A DNA stretch of 64,000 nt from Clostridium sp. (lineage in GTDB: Bacteria > Bacillota > Clostridia > Clostridiales > Clostridiaceae), in assembly GCF_029258205.1 (NCBI RefSeq), contig NZ_JARHZJ010000015.1, positions 1-64,000 on the forward strand, in the 5' to 3' direction. This document shows positions 1 through 7,715 of this stretch, in pieces. Under the pieces are notes generated by a model. It made no database searches, was not told the origin of the DNA, and was given only the letters and a program-made list of their open reading frames with translations. Every line of letters starts with the position of its first letter. The stretch's first letter is position 1. A program made the position numbers and the translations under genes.

Positions 1-14
1 TTGCAATTCCTTTG

Positions 15-90
15 TGGTCGGGGTGACAGGGATCGAACCTGCGACCTCATGGTCCCAAACCACGCGCGCTCCCATCTGCGCCACACCCCG
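15..90 (-). tRNA. tRNA-Pro (anticodon TGG)
   Basis: The minus strand folds as a complete cloverleaf. The acceptor starts CGGGGTG at 90 and pairs with CACCCCG near 18-24. The T-arm GGTTCGATCC is present and the anticodon loop carries TGG, which reads CCA proline codons. The terminal CCA is encoded in the DNA (15-17). It lies alone at the window edge, so any partner tRNAs would be further left. Confidence 0.95.
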
Positions 91-255
91 GCGACATATA
101 CTATTATATGAGAAAGTAAGAAGGTTGTCAATAAAAAAATAAAAAAAGTTTAAAAATAAAAAAATCATTATATTTTACTTAATATATATGATATTTATAT
201 AAGGATGTTATAATGTTAATTAGTAATTTAAAAATTAAAAGACGAGGTGAAACAA

Positions 256-546
256 ATGAAGATAAGTTCAATTGTTATGCTAGCAGCTAGTTTTTTATTA
301 ATAGTTGTTGGAATAGTATTGTTTGCAAACAAAAAAAGATTTGAGGGAGAAAATCAAGTCGGAAAATACAATGCTAAGTACATACAAAGTAATGCTATAG
401 GAAATATTTTTATAGGATTTTTAGGAACTATTTTAGGAGTAATTGATAACTTTGTTAATGGAAATTCAATAAAAATAGCTTTTGTAGTTATTATAATTGG
501 AGGATCAATTATACAGAAATTAATTGGAAATAAAATCTCAAAATAG
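256..546 (+). CDS. small two-helix membrane protein, unknown function
   Basis: A 96-residue protein I do not recognise. I start it at ATG 256, six bases after the GAGGTG ribosome site at 244-249; an in-frame GTG at 247 overlaps that site and is unlikely. It has a hydrophobic segment at about residues 4-22, a short basic/polar stretch, then a second hydrophobic part (about 45-85) broken by a short polar loop. The C-terminus is lysine rich. No catalytic motif is visible. It sits between the tRNA and a secreted hydrolase with its own promoter, so it appears to be a single-gene unit. Membrane location is inferred from composition only. Confidence 0.7.
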   Translation: MKISSIVMLAASFLLIVVGIVLFANKKRFEGENQVGKYNAKYIQSNAIGNIFIGFLGTILGVIDNFVNGNSIKIAFVVIIIGGSIIQKLIGNKISK

Positions 547-629
547 TATATATATGTAAAAATGGGTTAAAAAAGTGTGAAAAAAGTGAAAAAAATATAT
601 TTATTTAACAAAAAAATGACAAATTTATA

Positions 630-659
630 TTGTTACAAAAAGGTTTCAAATGCTATAAT
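630..659 (+). promoter_or_regulatory. sigma-A promoter of the NlpC/P60 gene
   Basis: TTGTTA at 630-635 and TATAAT at 654-659 are separated by 18 bases. The -10 is preceded by TG one base upstream (extended -10). The transcript would start near 666, leaving about 65 bases of leader. Confidence 0.65.
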
Positions 660-730
660 GTATAAGTATAAAACTTTTAACATAGGGGAGGGATGAGTTC
701 CTATTTTTCATTAAATGGGAGCAAGTAGAT

Positions 731-2020
731 ATGAAGAAGAAAATAATTTCAACAGTTCTTGCTGCTACAATGACATTTGGAGTAGGACATAGTGTATTCG
801 CAACTCCACTTACAGATGATCAAAAGCAACAAATGGAACAAAGTCAAGATAAATATGCAGATATAAATAGTAAGATAAGAGAGTTAGAAGATAAGATAGA
901 TGGTTTATCAGCGAAAATAGAACCTTTATTTTTTCAAGTTGAAAAAAATAAAGAAGAAATAGCTAAAACAGAGGAATCAATTTCAACAGTTAAAGTTCAA
1001 ATTGAGGAATCAAAGAAGAAAATAGAAAAACAACAAGAAGTTTTAGGACAAAGAATAAGAGCAACATATAAAAGTGGTGGACAAGCAAACTACTTAACAG
1101 CTTTATTAGATTCTAATGGAATTGGTGACTTCTTATCAAGAGCACAAGCTATAAGTAAAGTAATGGGTATGGATAAGCAAGTTATTAATGAGTTAACTTC
1201 TGAAAAGGAAAAGCTTGATAGCCAAGTTAAGGAATTAGAAGATAAGACTGCTGAATTAAATAAGCTTAATTCAGAAACTCAATCAAAAATAGATGAGTTA
1301 AACAAAATGAAAGCTGAGCAAGAAGGCGTTATAAAAGAAATGAAAGCTGAGCAAGAAAAGGTTGTTGGACAATTAGCTCCATTAGAGAGACAGTTAATTG
1401 AACCATGGACTTCTAAGATAAATTCAAGTAGTTCAATAAATGACTTAAATCAAGCAGTAACAGCTTTAAGAGGTTTAAGAAATCAAATAAAAACACCAGA
1501 TGTAGATGCAGAAGCTGTTCAAGCAATAGAAAAAGCCAAAGATTTAATTGAAACTAAGAAGGCAGAAGAAGCCGCAAGTAGTGCACCTAATAGAGGTGGA
1601 GATGTTAATAATGGTGGAAACTCAAATAGCGGAAGTTCATCATCAAATGGTGGAAGTACAGTAGCGCCTCCAAGTGAAGGTGCAGCTTCAGCAGTAGTAT
1701 CATATGCATACCAATTTATAGGAAGACCATATATATTTGGAGCAACTGGTCCAGATGCATTCGATTGTTCAGGATTTACTAGTTATGTATATAGAAATGC
1801 AGCGGGTAGAGAAATTACTAGAACTACTTATACACAAATAAACCAAGGTAGACCTGTATCAAGAGATCAGTTACAACCAGGAGATTTAATATTTACTAAT
1901 GGTGTAGAACACGTTGGAATATATGTAGGTGGTGGACAAATGATTCATGCTGCTAGACCAGGTGTTGGTGTAATAGTAGGACCTATATATCATTTCTCAT
2001 CAGCAAGAAGAATATTATAA
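731..2020 (+). CDS. secreted NlpC/P60 peptidoglycan endopeptidase with coiled-coil N-terminus
   Basis: This 429-residue exported protein has a signal peptide (residues 1-24, ending VFA). A long Glu/Lys/Gln-rich coiled coil of the PcsB/CwlO type covers about 30-285, followed by a Gly/Ser/Asn-rich linker (about 286-318). A C-terminal NlpC/P60 domain covers 321-429. The catalytic triad is visible: Cys346 in DCSGF, His394 in EHVGIY and His406 in MIHAA. Family knowledge says these enzymes cut gamma-D-Glu-to-diamino-acid bonds in stem peptides. The coiled coil usually keeps the enzyme inactive until it is activated, in many Firmicutes by FtsEX. An ftsEX pair lies at 22-24 kb, so a link is plausible but not shown. 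It has its own promoter and terminator. Confidence 0.93.
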   Translation: MKKKIISTVLAATMTFGVGHSVFATPLTDDQKQQMEQSQDKYADINSKIRELEDKIDGLSAKIEPLFFQVEKNKEEIAKTEESISTVKVQIEESKKKIEKQQEVLGQRIRATYKSGGQANYLTALLDSNGIGDFLSRAQAISKVMGMDKQVINELTSEKEKLDSQVKELEDKTAELNKLNSETQSKIDELNKMKAEQEGVIKEMKAEQEKVVGQLAPLERQLIEPWTSKINSSSSINDLNQAVTALRGLRNQIKTPDVDAEAVQAIEKAKDLIETKKAEEAASSAPNRGGDVNNGGNSNSGSSSSNGGSTVAPPSEGAASAVVSYAYQFIGRPYIFGATGPDAFDCSGFTSYVYRNAAGREITRTTYTQINQGRPVSRDQLQPGDLIFTNGVEHVGIYVGGGQMIHAARPGVGVIVGPIYHFSSARRIL

Positions 2021-2031
2021 TTTAATATATT

Positions 2032-2071
2032 TATGCCAAACAGTAGAAATAACTGTTTGGCATATTTTTTT
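2032..2071 (+). terminator. Rho-independent terminator after the NlpC/P60 gene
   Basis: A perfect 13-bp stem (2032-2044 with 2052-2064) has a 7-base loop and is followed by a run of T. Confidence 0.9.
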
Positions 2072-2191
2072 ATAAAAGATTAAGAATTTTGAGTATATGC
2101 TATAATATAGACTATAACAAATTAAATAGGCCTTAATTTAATTGCAGATTTAGAGGTCTACTGATTAGAATAAAGGTGAGTGTGAAGAAGT

Positions 2192-2962
2192 ATGAATAAA
2201 ACTTTAAAAGAGTTGGATTTAACTTTAGTTAATGAGAATGAAACCCTTGATGATTTACAGCTAAATGGATTACATTTAATTCAGAAAAATGAAGGATTTA
2301 GATTTGGAGTGGATGCTGTTTTACTAGCTAATTTTGCTAATGTTAATAGAAAACACTCTGTATTAGATTTGTGTACAGGAACAGGAATAATTCCTTTTAT
2401 TATCTACGGAAAAAAAAATCCTAGAGAGATAGTTGGAATTGAAATACAAGAGGAGTTTGCTGAAATGGCAAATAGAAGTGTAAAGATTAATAATGTTCAA
2501 GATAAAGTATCTTTTGTGTGTGGAGATTTAAAAGATAAAGAGCTTAGTAAAAAGATGCCTAAATTTGATGTTGTAACAGTTAATCCACCTTATAAGTTAA
2601 ACAATGCAGGTATTGTAAACCAAGAAGATAAACTTGCTATAGCTAGACATGAAATTATGTGTAATTTAGAAGATGTTATAGCAGCAAGTAGAAGATTTTT
2701 AAAGGATAATGGAAGAGTTTATATTGTACATAGACCTGAAAGGTTAGCTGATATATTTTGTCTTATGAGAAAGTATAAAATAGAGCCTAAAAGAGTTAGA
2801 ATGGTTCACCCTAACACAAAAAAAGCTGCAAACATAGTTTTAGTAGAAGGTCAAAGAGATGGTGGAGCTTTCTTAAAATGGGAAGCACCTTTATATGTTT
2901 ATAAAGATGAAGGTGGATATAGTGAAGAAATAGATAAGATATATGGAAGGGAGAGTAAATAA
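2192..2962 (+). CDS. TrmN6/YabB-like tRNA adenine-N6 methyltransferase
   Basis: This 256-residue SAM-dependent methyltransferase has motif I DLCTGTGIIP (about residues 65-74) and the NPPY motif (about 131-134) typical of enzymes that methylate exocyclic amines of adenine. The overall pattern, opening with a LHLIQ...FRFGVDAVLLA stretch, matches the YabB/TrmN6 family, whose E. coli member modifies A37 of tRNA-Val. The substrate here is inferred. Its stop is two bases before the rsmI start, and the same pair (yabB-yabC) is adjacent in Bacillus, where a small GIY-YIG gene lies between them. That small gene is absent here. Confidence 0.88.
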   Translation: MNKTLKELDLTLVNENETLDDLQLNGLHLIQKNEGFRFGVDAVLLANFANVNRKHSVLDLCTGTGIIPFIIYGKKNPREIVGIEIQEEFAEMANRSVKINNVQDKVSFVCGDLKDKELSKKMPKFDVVTVNPPYKLNNAGIVNQEDKLAIARHEIMCNLEDVIAASRRFLKDNGRVYIVHRPERLADIFCLMRKYKIEPKRVRMVHPNTKKAANIVLVEGQRDGGAFLKWEAPLYVYKDEGGYSEEIDKIYGRESK

Positions 2963-2964
2963 AG

Positions 2965-3807
2965 ATGAGTAAAGTTTATTTAGTACCAACTCCAATAGGA
3001 AATTTAGGAGATATAACATTAAGAGCTTTAGAGGTTTTAAAGAATGTTGATTTAATAGCTGCTGAGGATACAAGACAAACACTTAAGCTTTTAAATCATT
3101 TTGAGATTAAAAAGCCTTTAATTAGTTATCATAAGCATAATGAACAAGGTAAAGGTGAAGAGATACTTAGAAGAGTTAAAGAAGGAAGTTCAGTTGCTAT
3201 AGTTAGTGATGCTGGAACTCCAGGAATATCAGACCCAGGAAGTGTAGTTGTTGACAAATGTATAGAGGAAGGTATAGAATTTGAAGTTTTACCAGGAGCA
3301 ACTGCTTTTACAACTGCTTTAATATATTCTGGATTAGATACAACTAAGTTTATGTTTAAAGGTTTTTTTCCAAGGGAAAATAAAGATAAAAGATCTTTTA
3401 TTGAAGATATAAAGAATAGGACAGAAACAATAATAATATATGAATCACCATATAGAATATTAGATACTATAGATAATTTAAAAGAAGGATTAGGAAATAG
3501 AAAAGTAGCTATATGTAGAGAATTAACTAAGCTTCATGAAGAAATATTTAGAGGTACTTTAGAAGAGGCTAAAATTCATTTTGAAGAAAATGCTCCAAAA
3601 GGTGAGTTTGTTTGTGTAATATCAGGAAAAACAGAAAAAGAGATAGAAGAAGAAAATACTTCAAAATGGATTAGTATGTCTATAGAGGAACATATAATAC
3701 ATTATATAGATAATGAAGGAATGAAGAAAAAGGATGCTATAAAACAAGTAGCAAAGGATAGAGGAGTTGCAAAATCAGAAATATATAAATTTTCATTAGA
3801 TATATAA
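2965..3807 (+). CDS. rsmI: 16S rRNA (cytidine-2'-O)-methyltransferase RsmI
   Basis: A 280-residue tetrapyrrole-methylase-fold protein. The N-terminus contains YLVPTPIGNLGDITLRAL, followed by AEDTRQT and then SDAGTPGISDPG (about residues 82-93), all diagnostic of RsmI. Known members 2'-O-methylate C1402 of 16S rRNA in the decoding centre. It is translationally close to the upstream methyltransferase gene: a purine-rich ribosome site lies in the end of that gene. Length is normal for the family. The convergent neighbour is abrB, as in Bacillus subtilis. Confidence 0.96.
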   Translation: MSKVYLVPTPIGNLGDITLRALEVLKNVDLIAAEDTRQTLKLLNHFEIKKPLISYHKHNEQGKGEEILRRVKEGSSVAIVSDAGTPGISDPGSVVVDKCIEEGIEFEVLPGATAFTTALIYSGLDTTKFMFKGFFPRENKDKRSFIEDIKNRTETIIIYESPYRILDTIDNLKEGLGNRKVAICRELTKLHEEIFRGTLEEAKIHFEENAPKGEFVCVISGKTEKEIEEENTSKWISMSIEEHIIHYIDNEGMKKKDAIKQVAKDRGVAKSEIYKFSLDI

Positions 3808-3859
3808 GTAGATATAAAAAATTATGATAACAAGAAGAAAACATAGGTAATAAAAAAAT

Positions 3860-3915
3860 AAAGCACTTCATAGGGGATTATGAAGTGCTTTAACACTATA
3901 AGGGGATATAGTGTT
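3860..3915. terminator. two tandem hairpins between rsmI and abrB
   Basis: Hairpin 1 pairs 3860-3872 with 3879-3891 (13 bp, loop GGGGAT). Hairpin 2 pairs 3892-3900 with 3907-3915 (9 bp, loop AGGGGA). They abut with no gap. On the minus strand hairpin 1 is followed by a T-rich run (complement of 3851-3859), so it should terminate abrB. On the plus strand the tail is poorer. Confidence 0.8.
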
Positions 3916-3976
3916 AAAATTATTATTGGTTAGGATTAAAATGTTAATTAATTATTTATATTAAATAAGTTAATTA

Positions 3977-4216
3977 CTATTTTTTTAATTCATCTAAACA
4001 TTTTTGGCAGATGTTTTTACCTTTGTAGTTAACAACATCTCTAGCATCTCCGCAGAATATGCATGCTGGCTCATATTTCTTTAATATGATTTGCTCTCCA
4101 TCTACATAGATTTCTAAAGCATCCTTTTCTGCTATATCTAATGTTCTTCTTAACTCTATAGGAATAACTATTCTTCCTAATTCGTCTACTCTTCTTACTA
4201 CACCTGTTGATTTCAT
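3977..4216 (-). CDS. abrB: AbrB-family transition-state regulator with C-terminal CxxC pair
   Basis: A 79-residue protein. Residues 1-45 form the swapped-hairpin DNA-binding domain (KSTGVVRRVDELGRIVIP). Residues 46-79 differ from Bacillus AbrB in carrying CIFC and CQKC, a likely zinc knuckle seen in clostridial members. I start it at ATG 4216, preceded by AAGGAGG at a good distance, and not at a longer in-frame start upstream. Family knowledge: AbrB represses many post-exponential genes and is itself repressed by Spo0A. The position next to rsmI copies Bacillus subtilis. A Spo0A-box-like sequence lies between its promoter and its start. Confidence 0.92.
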   Translation of the reverse strand: MKSTGVVRRVDELGRIVIPIELRRTLDIAEKDALEIYVDGEQIILKKYEPACIFCGDARDVVNYKGKNICQKCLDELKK

Positions 4217-4243
4217 TATATTTCCTCCTTGTATCTTACAACT

Positions 4244-4250
4244 TTCGACA
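4244..4250 (-). promoter_or_regulatory. candidate Spo0A box in the abrB leader
   Basis: The minus strand reads TGTCGAA at 4250-4244, an exact match to the TGNCGAA 0A-box consensus. It lies just after the expected transcription start (about 4256). Binding there would block the promoter, as reported for Bacillus subtilis abrB. A one-mismatch copy (TGTCAAA) occurs on the plus strand at 4299-4305. Confidence 0.6.
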
Positions 4251-4262
4251 AAACGCATTATA

Positions 4263-4291
4263 ATATTAACAAACTTGTCATATTAAGTCAA
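4263..4291 (-). promoter_or_regulatory. abrB promoter
   Basis: Reading the minus strand, TTGACT (4291-4286) and TAATAT (4268-4263) are spaced by 17 bases. A TATAAT also overlaps just downstream (4262-4257). Confidence 0.6.
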
Positions 4292-4305
4292 TATGTTTTG
4301 TCAAA

Positions 4306-4898
4306 AAAAATGTTTGTTTACAATTTTTTTTTAATTTTCAATCAATTATATATTAAATATACTACCATTTTTTTGAAAAGTCAAGGTAAAGATTAATTTA
4401 TTTTACATAAATAGGCTAATTTTTGTTTAGCGAAAAGTAAAAAAAAGTATAAATTTTGATGTATTAATATAAAATTCTATTTAGAAACTAGCAATTAATT
4501 TACAAAATACATATTAAAAAATAAAATTGGAAAAAAATAATAAAAATGTCGTATGACAAATTATTTGATTTATATAATATTATATGATTAAATTAATATA
4601 TTGTTTATTATTATTTAAAAAATATGCAAAAATATGTGGATTTTAAAAGTTGTAATAAAAGGTTTATTTATTTAAGGATTAAATAAACTAATTAGATAAA
4701 ATATATTTAAAGTTTAAAAAAAAATTTTTGAATATATTTTACTTATATAGTATTAAATATAAAAACCTTATTAAGAAAGATCATTAATTCTATATATTAT
4801 TTATAAATTTAAGTTCTGTAAAACAAAATAGAGGATATTAACTTGTAATGTGATTATAAATACTATATAATACATAATAAGTGTTTAAAACAAAATTT
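4306..4898. other. AT-rich intergenic stretch
   Basis: About 590 bases of very AT-rich sequence between the abrB promoter region and the DUF1836 gene. I see no open frame with a ribosome site. One short perfect inverted repeat is present (TTTATTTAA-GGA-TTAAATAAA, 4667-4687), but in such AT-rich DNA it is weak evidence of function. Any promoter for the downstream gene must lie here. Confidence 0.5.
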
Positions 4899-4908
4899 GA
4901 GGTGTGCT

Positions 4909-5508
4909 ATGGATATTAATAATTTTAATTCTGAACAAATAAAAGTTTTAGCGGAAGAAATGTCAAAAAATAGTATGGTTTCTTATGATGATTTACCAAA
5001 GTATGATTTATTTCTTTCACAGGTTATAGATTATCTAAATGATAAGTTTACGGAAGATAAATTTACTAATAATATAGTTCAAAACTATATTAAAAGTGAG
5101 GTAATATCAAAGCCGGAAGATGGAAAAAAACGTGGATATACTAAGGTGCACTTAGCTCAATTGGTTTTATTAAGTTATATGAGACCATTATTAAAAACCG
5201 ATGAGATAAAAAAAGTATTTGCTTTAGCATTTAATGATATTAATGATAGAAGTGATGATATAATATCTTGGGAAACGGCTTATAAGATGTTCGGAGAATT
5301 GCAAGAAGAGAGTATAAAAAGATTCTTAGAGATGCCATTAGTTGATAACGATAAAATAGAAGAGATAATACAGGTTTCTGATATAAAAGAAGAAGATAGA
5401 GATTGTATAGTAACTTTCTTAACTGTTATGACATTAATAGCACAGGCAAGTGTAGTAAAGAAGGTAGTGCAAAAAATAGTTAATGGATATCATAAAGAAG
5501 AAGAATAA
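4909..5508 (+). CDS. DUF1836 protein, probable HTH regulator
   Basis: A 199-residue protein of the DUF1836 family, judged from the pattern of an N-terminal LPKYDLFLSQVIDYL segment followed by NYIKSEVISKP and KVHLAQLVLLSYMRPLL. This resembles a MerR-like winged helix in which a lone helix-turn-helix reads an operator. I start it at ATG 4909 after GAGGTG (4899-4904); a TTG at 4897 would overlap that site. No effector domain is recognisable and the target is unknown. It stands alone and ends in a bidirectional terminator. Confidence 0.75.
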   Translation: MDINNFNSEQIKVLAEEMSKNSMVSYDDLPKYDLFLSQVIDYLNDKFTEDKFTNNIVQNYIKSEVISKPEDGKKRGYTKVHLAQLVLLSYMRPLLKTDEIKKVFALAFNDINDRSDDIISWETAYKMFGELQEESIKRFLEMPLVDNDKIEEIIQVSDIKEEDRDCIVTFLTVMTLIAQASVVKKVVQKIVNGYHKEEE

Positions 5509-5536
5509 AAAGTTGAAGATAAAGCTTCAACTTTTT
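5507..5536. terminator. bidirectional terminator
   Basis: A perfect 12-bp stem (5507-5518 with 5525-5536) with a 6-base loop and A/T tracts on both sides serves the DUF1836 gene on the plus strand and the epimerase gene on the minus strand. Confidence 0.88.
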
Positions 5537-5541
5537 ATTTT

Positions 5542-6417
5542 TTATTCAAAGAAAGATATATTATAATTACAACTGAATTCCTTATTAGGCATAAGTGATT
5601 GAATTGCAGCTTTATCCTTAAATTCTCCATCAAATCTATCAAAGTCTGCATGTCCAAACCAAGGTTCTATACAAACAAATGGAGCTCCAGTATCTTTTGT
5701 CCACAATCCTAAGTAAGGGAATTGGCCAAAATCAAATTCTAAGTACTTCTTATGATTTTTTGATTTTAATGAAATTTTATTTGATTTTAGGTTTTTAAAA
5801 ACTAAAGCATCATTTTTAAATAAATCAGTAGATAGATTTATTATATTTTCATCTTTTAAATATGGTTTTTCTTCTTTTGAAAAATAACCAGGACCGATTA
5901 ATTGCATTATGCTTACATTTTCTTTTTCATTAAATTCAAAGTAATAATCATTAAATTTATCATTTTCTATAGGACACATAAATGCTGGATGTGCACCAAT
6001 TGAGAAATACATTTCTTTATTATCTAAATTTTTTACAATATAGTTTATACTTAAGTTTATATCATTTAAAGTATATTTTATTATAAGTGAAAATTTAAAA
6101 GGATAAATCTTTAATGTATCTTCAGAGTATTTTAGTTCAAAAGAAATTGAATTTTTAGTTTGTTCTATCATTTCAAAGTCACGAACTCTAGCTAACCCAT
6201 GTTGAGGAAGTTCATAAGTTTTACCATCAACAGTGTATTTACCGTTGAAAACTTTTCCGACTATAGGGAAAAGTACTGGAGCATGATATTTCCAATAAGC
6301 TTCATCTCCAGACCATAAAAATTCAGTATTATCTTTTTTTCCCTTTATACTATGCAATTCGCCACCATGATTACTTAAAGAGATTTTTAAGTGTTCGTTT
6401 TCAAGAGTATAAATCAT
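5542..6417 (-). CDS. aldose 1-epimerase family protein (LacX-like)
   Basis: A 291-residue mutarotase-fold protein. The start NEHLKISLSNHGGELHSI, LPQHGLARVRDFE and SIGAHPAFMCP are typical of the LacX/YeaD branch. The histidines in PQHG and GAHP correspond to the conserved active-site pair. Family members interconvert alpha and beta anomers of hexoses or hexose phosphates; the substrate cannot be read from the sequence. It is a monocistronic gene with a good ribosome site. galE lies 2.2 kb away on the same strand but is not in the same operon. Confidence 0.85.
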   Translation of the reverse strand: MIYTLENEHLKISLSNHGGELHSIKGKKDNTEFLWSGDEAYWKYHAPVLFPIVGKVFNGKYTVDGKTYELPQHGLARVRDFEMIEQTKNSISFELKYSEDTLKIYPFKFSLIIKYTLNDINLSINYIVKNLDNKEMYFSIGAHPAFMCPIENDKFNDYYFEFNEKENVSIMQLIGPGYFSKEEKPYLKDENIINLSTDLFKNDALVFKNLKSNKISLKSKNHKKYLEFDFGQFPYLGLWTKDTGAPFVCIEPWFGHADFDRFDGEFKDKAAIQSLMPNKEFSCNYNISFFE

Positions 6418-6475
6418 AACCTCATCCTTTCAAAGCAGTATATTTTCAAAATAATTATATCATTAATTATGTATA

Positions 6476-6519
6476 GCAAAAAAGCTAGAAAATAATATTT
6501 TTATATTATTTTCCAGCTA
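6476..6519 (-). terminator. terminator of the LCP gene
   Basis: A 14-bp stem with one mismatch (6483-6496 with 6505-6518) is followed on the minus strand by a run of six T. Confidence 0.8.
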
Positions 6520-6528
6520 TTTAATATA

Positions 6529-7539
6529 TTATTTGGGATTAATATCTTTATAGATGTAGTTTTGTATTTGTTCCTTTGTTTTTGCTTCATTAAATGTTAA
6601 ATACCAAACACCGTCAATCATTTCACCTTTACAATATCCATCAAGAGGGAAACGCATATTTTCTACTGGTGGAATACCAGTTGAGGCTACAGAAGTAGCA
6701 ATGCTAAGTATTTTAGATGGAGTTAAGTTTGTTTCAACGTAAGGTAAAAGTTTTTTTACTGTTTCTGGGTATTCAGAAGGTTTTAATGTTGAAAGTTTTT
6801 TTATGATTGCATCAAGAACATTTCTTTGTCTTTCAGTTCTTTCATAATCTCCATCACCAACATAACGAACTCTTGAGTATCCAACGGCTTGAGTACCATT
6901 TAATACTTGTTCACCTTCATGAACAGGCTTGTATTCTGTGCCAGTTATGTTAGCAACATTTTCAACATATTTATTAACTTCCTTAACTTCATAAGGTTTT
7001 ATATTTATTGAAACTCCACCGACATCATCTATTATTTTAGCTAAGTTATCGAAATTAACAGTTACATAGTCTTTTACATTTAATCCAAAGTTTTCATTTA
7101 TTGTTTTTAATGCTAAAGTAGGACCTCCGTAAGCATAAGCGTGAGTTAATTTAGTTTTACCATGTCCATCAACTTCAACATAACTATCTCTCATAAGAGA
7201 TGTAAGTTTTATTTTATCGTGTTTAGTGTCTATTGTAGCTATCATTATAGCATCAGAACGTCCAACATCATTATGATCTCTGCTATCTACTCCGAAAAGG
7301 GCTATATTTAAAATTCCATCTTGGAATAGATCTTTGTTTGATTCATCAATACCTAAAGATTTATCATCTTGAGCTATTTTCTTTATGTCCATTTTATTTA
7401 ATGTTGAGTATACATATGTAGCTCCTAGTCCTATACCTATTAGTAATAAGAAGAATAATGTTAATACTATTACTTTAATTTTACTTTTTTTCTTAGGTGT
7501 ATTACTATTATTATTTTTTGCATGTTTGCCTCGCGACAT
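6529..7539 (-). CDS. LytR-CpsA-Psr (LCP) cell-wall polymer ligase
   Basis: A 336-residue type II membrane protein with a basic cytoplasmic tail, a membrane helix at about residues 23-45 and an extracellular LCP domain. Diagnostic motifs are LFGVDSRD, GRSDAIMIATID, LMRDSYVEV and KLTHAYAYGGP. Arg residues in SRD, MRD and the later GYSRVRYVGDGDYERTERQR stretch match the pyrophosphate-binding arginines. LCP enzymes transfer teichoic acids or capsule from lipid carriers to peptidoglycan. I prefer ATG 7539, though TTG 7551 or GTG 7548 in frame cannot be excluded. The gene diverges from the YihY/BrkB gene over a shared symmetric promoter region. Confidence 0.9.
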   Translation of the reverse strand: MSRGKHAKNNNSNTPKKKSKIKVIVLTLFFLLLIGIGLGATYVYSTLNKMDIKKIAQDDKSLGIDESNKDLFQDGILNIALFGVDSRDHNDVGRSDAIMIATIDTKHDKIKLTSLMRDSYVEVDGHGKTKLTHAYAYGGPTLALKTINENFGLNVKDYVTVNFDNLAKIIDDVGGVSINIKPYEVKEVNKYVENVANITGTEYKPVHEGEQVLNGTQAVGYSRVRYVGDGDYERTERQRNVLDAIIKKLSTLKPSEYPETVKKLLPYVETNLTPSKILSIATSVASTGIPPVENMRFPLDGYCKGEMIDGVWYLTFNEAKTKEQIQNYIYKDINPK

Positions 7540-7628
7540 TGATTTCACCAACCTTTATTCTTTTAAAATTTTACATAATTCACTACTATAATTTTATTAC
7601 TATAGATTAACAGAAAAGTTACATTTTT

Positions 7629-7667
7629 ATTAATTATACATATGAATTATAAATGTGTATAATTAAT
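7629..7667. promoter_or_regulatory. symmetric overlapping divergent promoters on an inverted repeat
   Basis: ATTAATTATACA (7629-7640) and its complement TGTATAATTAAT (7656-7667) flank 15 bases. On the plus strand TATACA (7635-7640) and TATAAT (7658-7663) are 17 bases apart. On the minus strand the same two elements recur at 7661-7656 and 7638-7633, again 17 apart. Each promoter's -35 overlaps the other's -10. They serve the YihY gene (plus) and the LCP gene (minus). Confidence 0.65.
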
Positions 7668-7715
7668 ATAGTTATAGTTAATTATAGAATTAGTATAAGT
7701 TATAAGGAGCAAGTT

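Noticed and set aside
4667-4687. Perfect 9-bp inverted repeat upstream of the DUF1836 gene
   Set aside because: Its arms are made only of A and T in a very AT-rich stretch, so chance occurrence is likely; kept only as a note.
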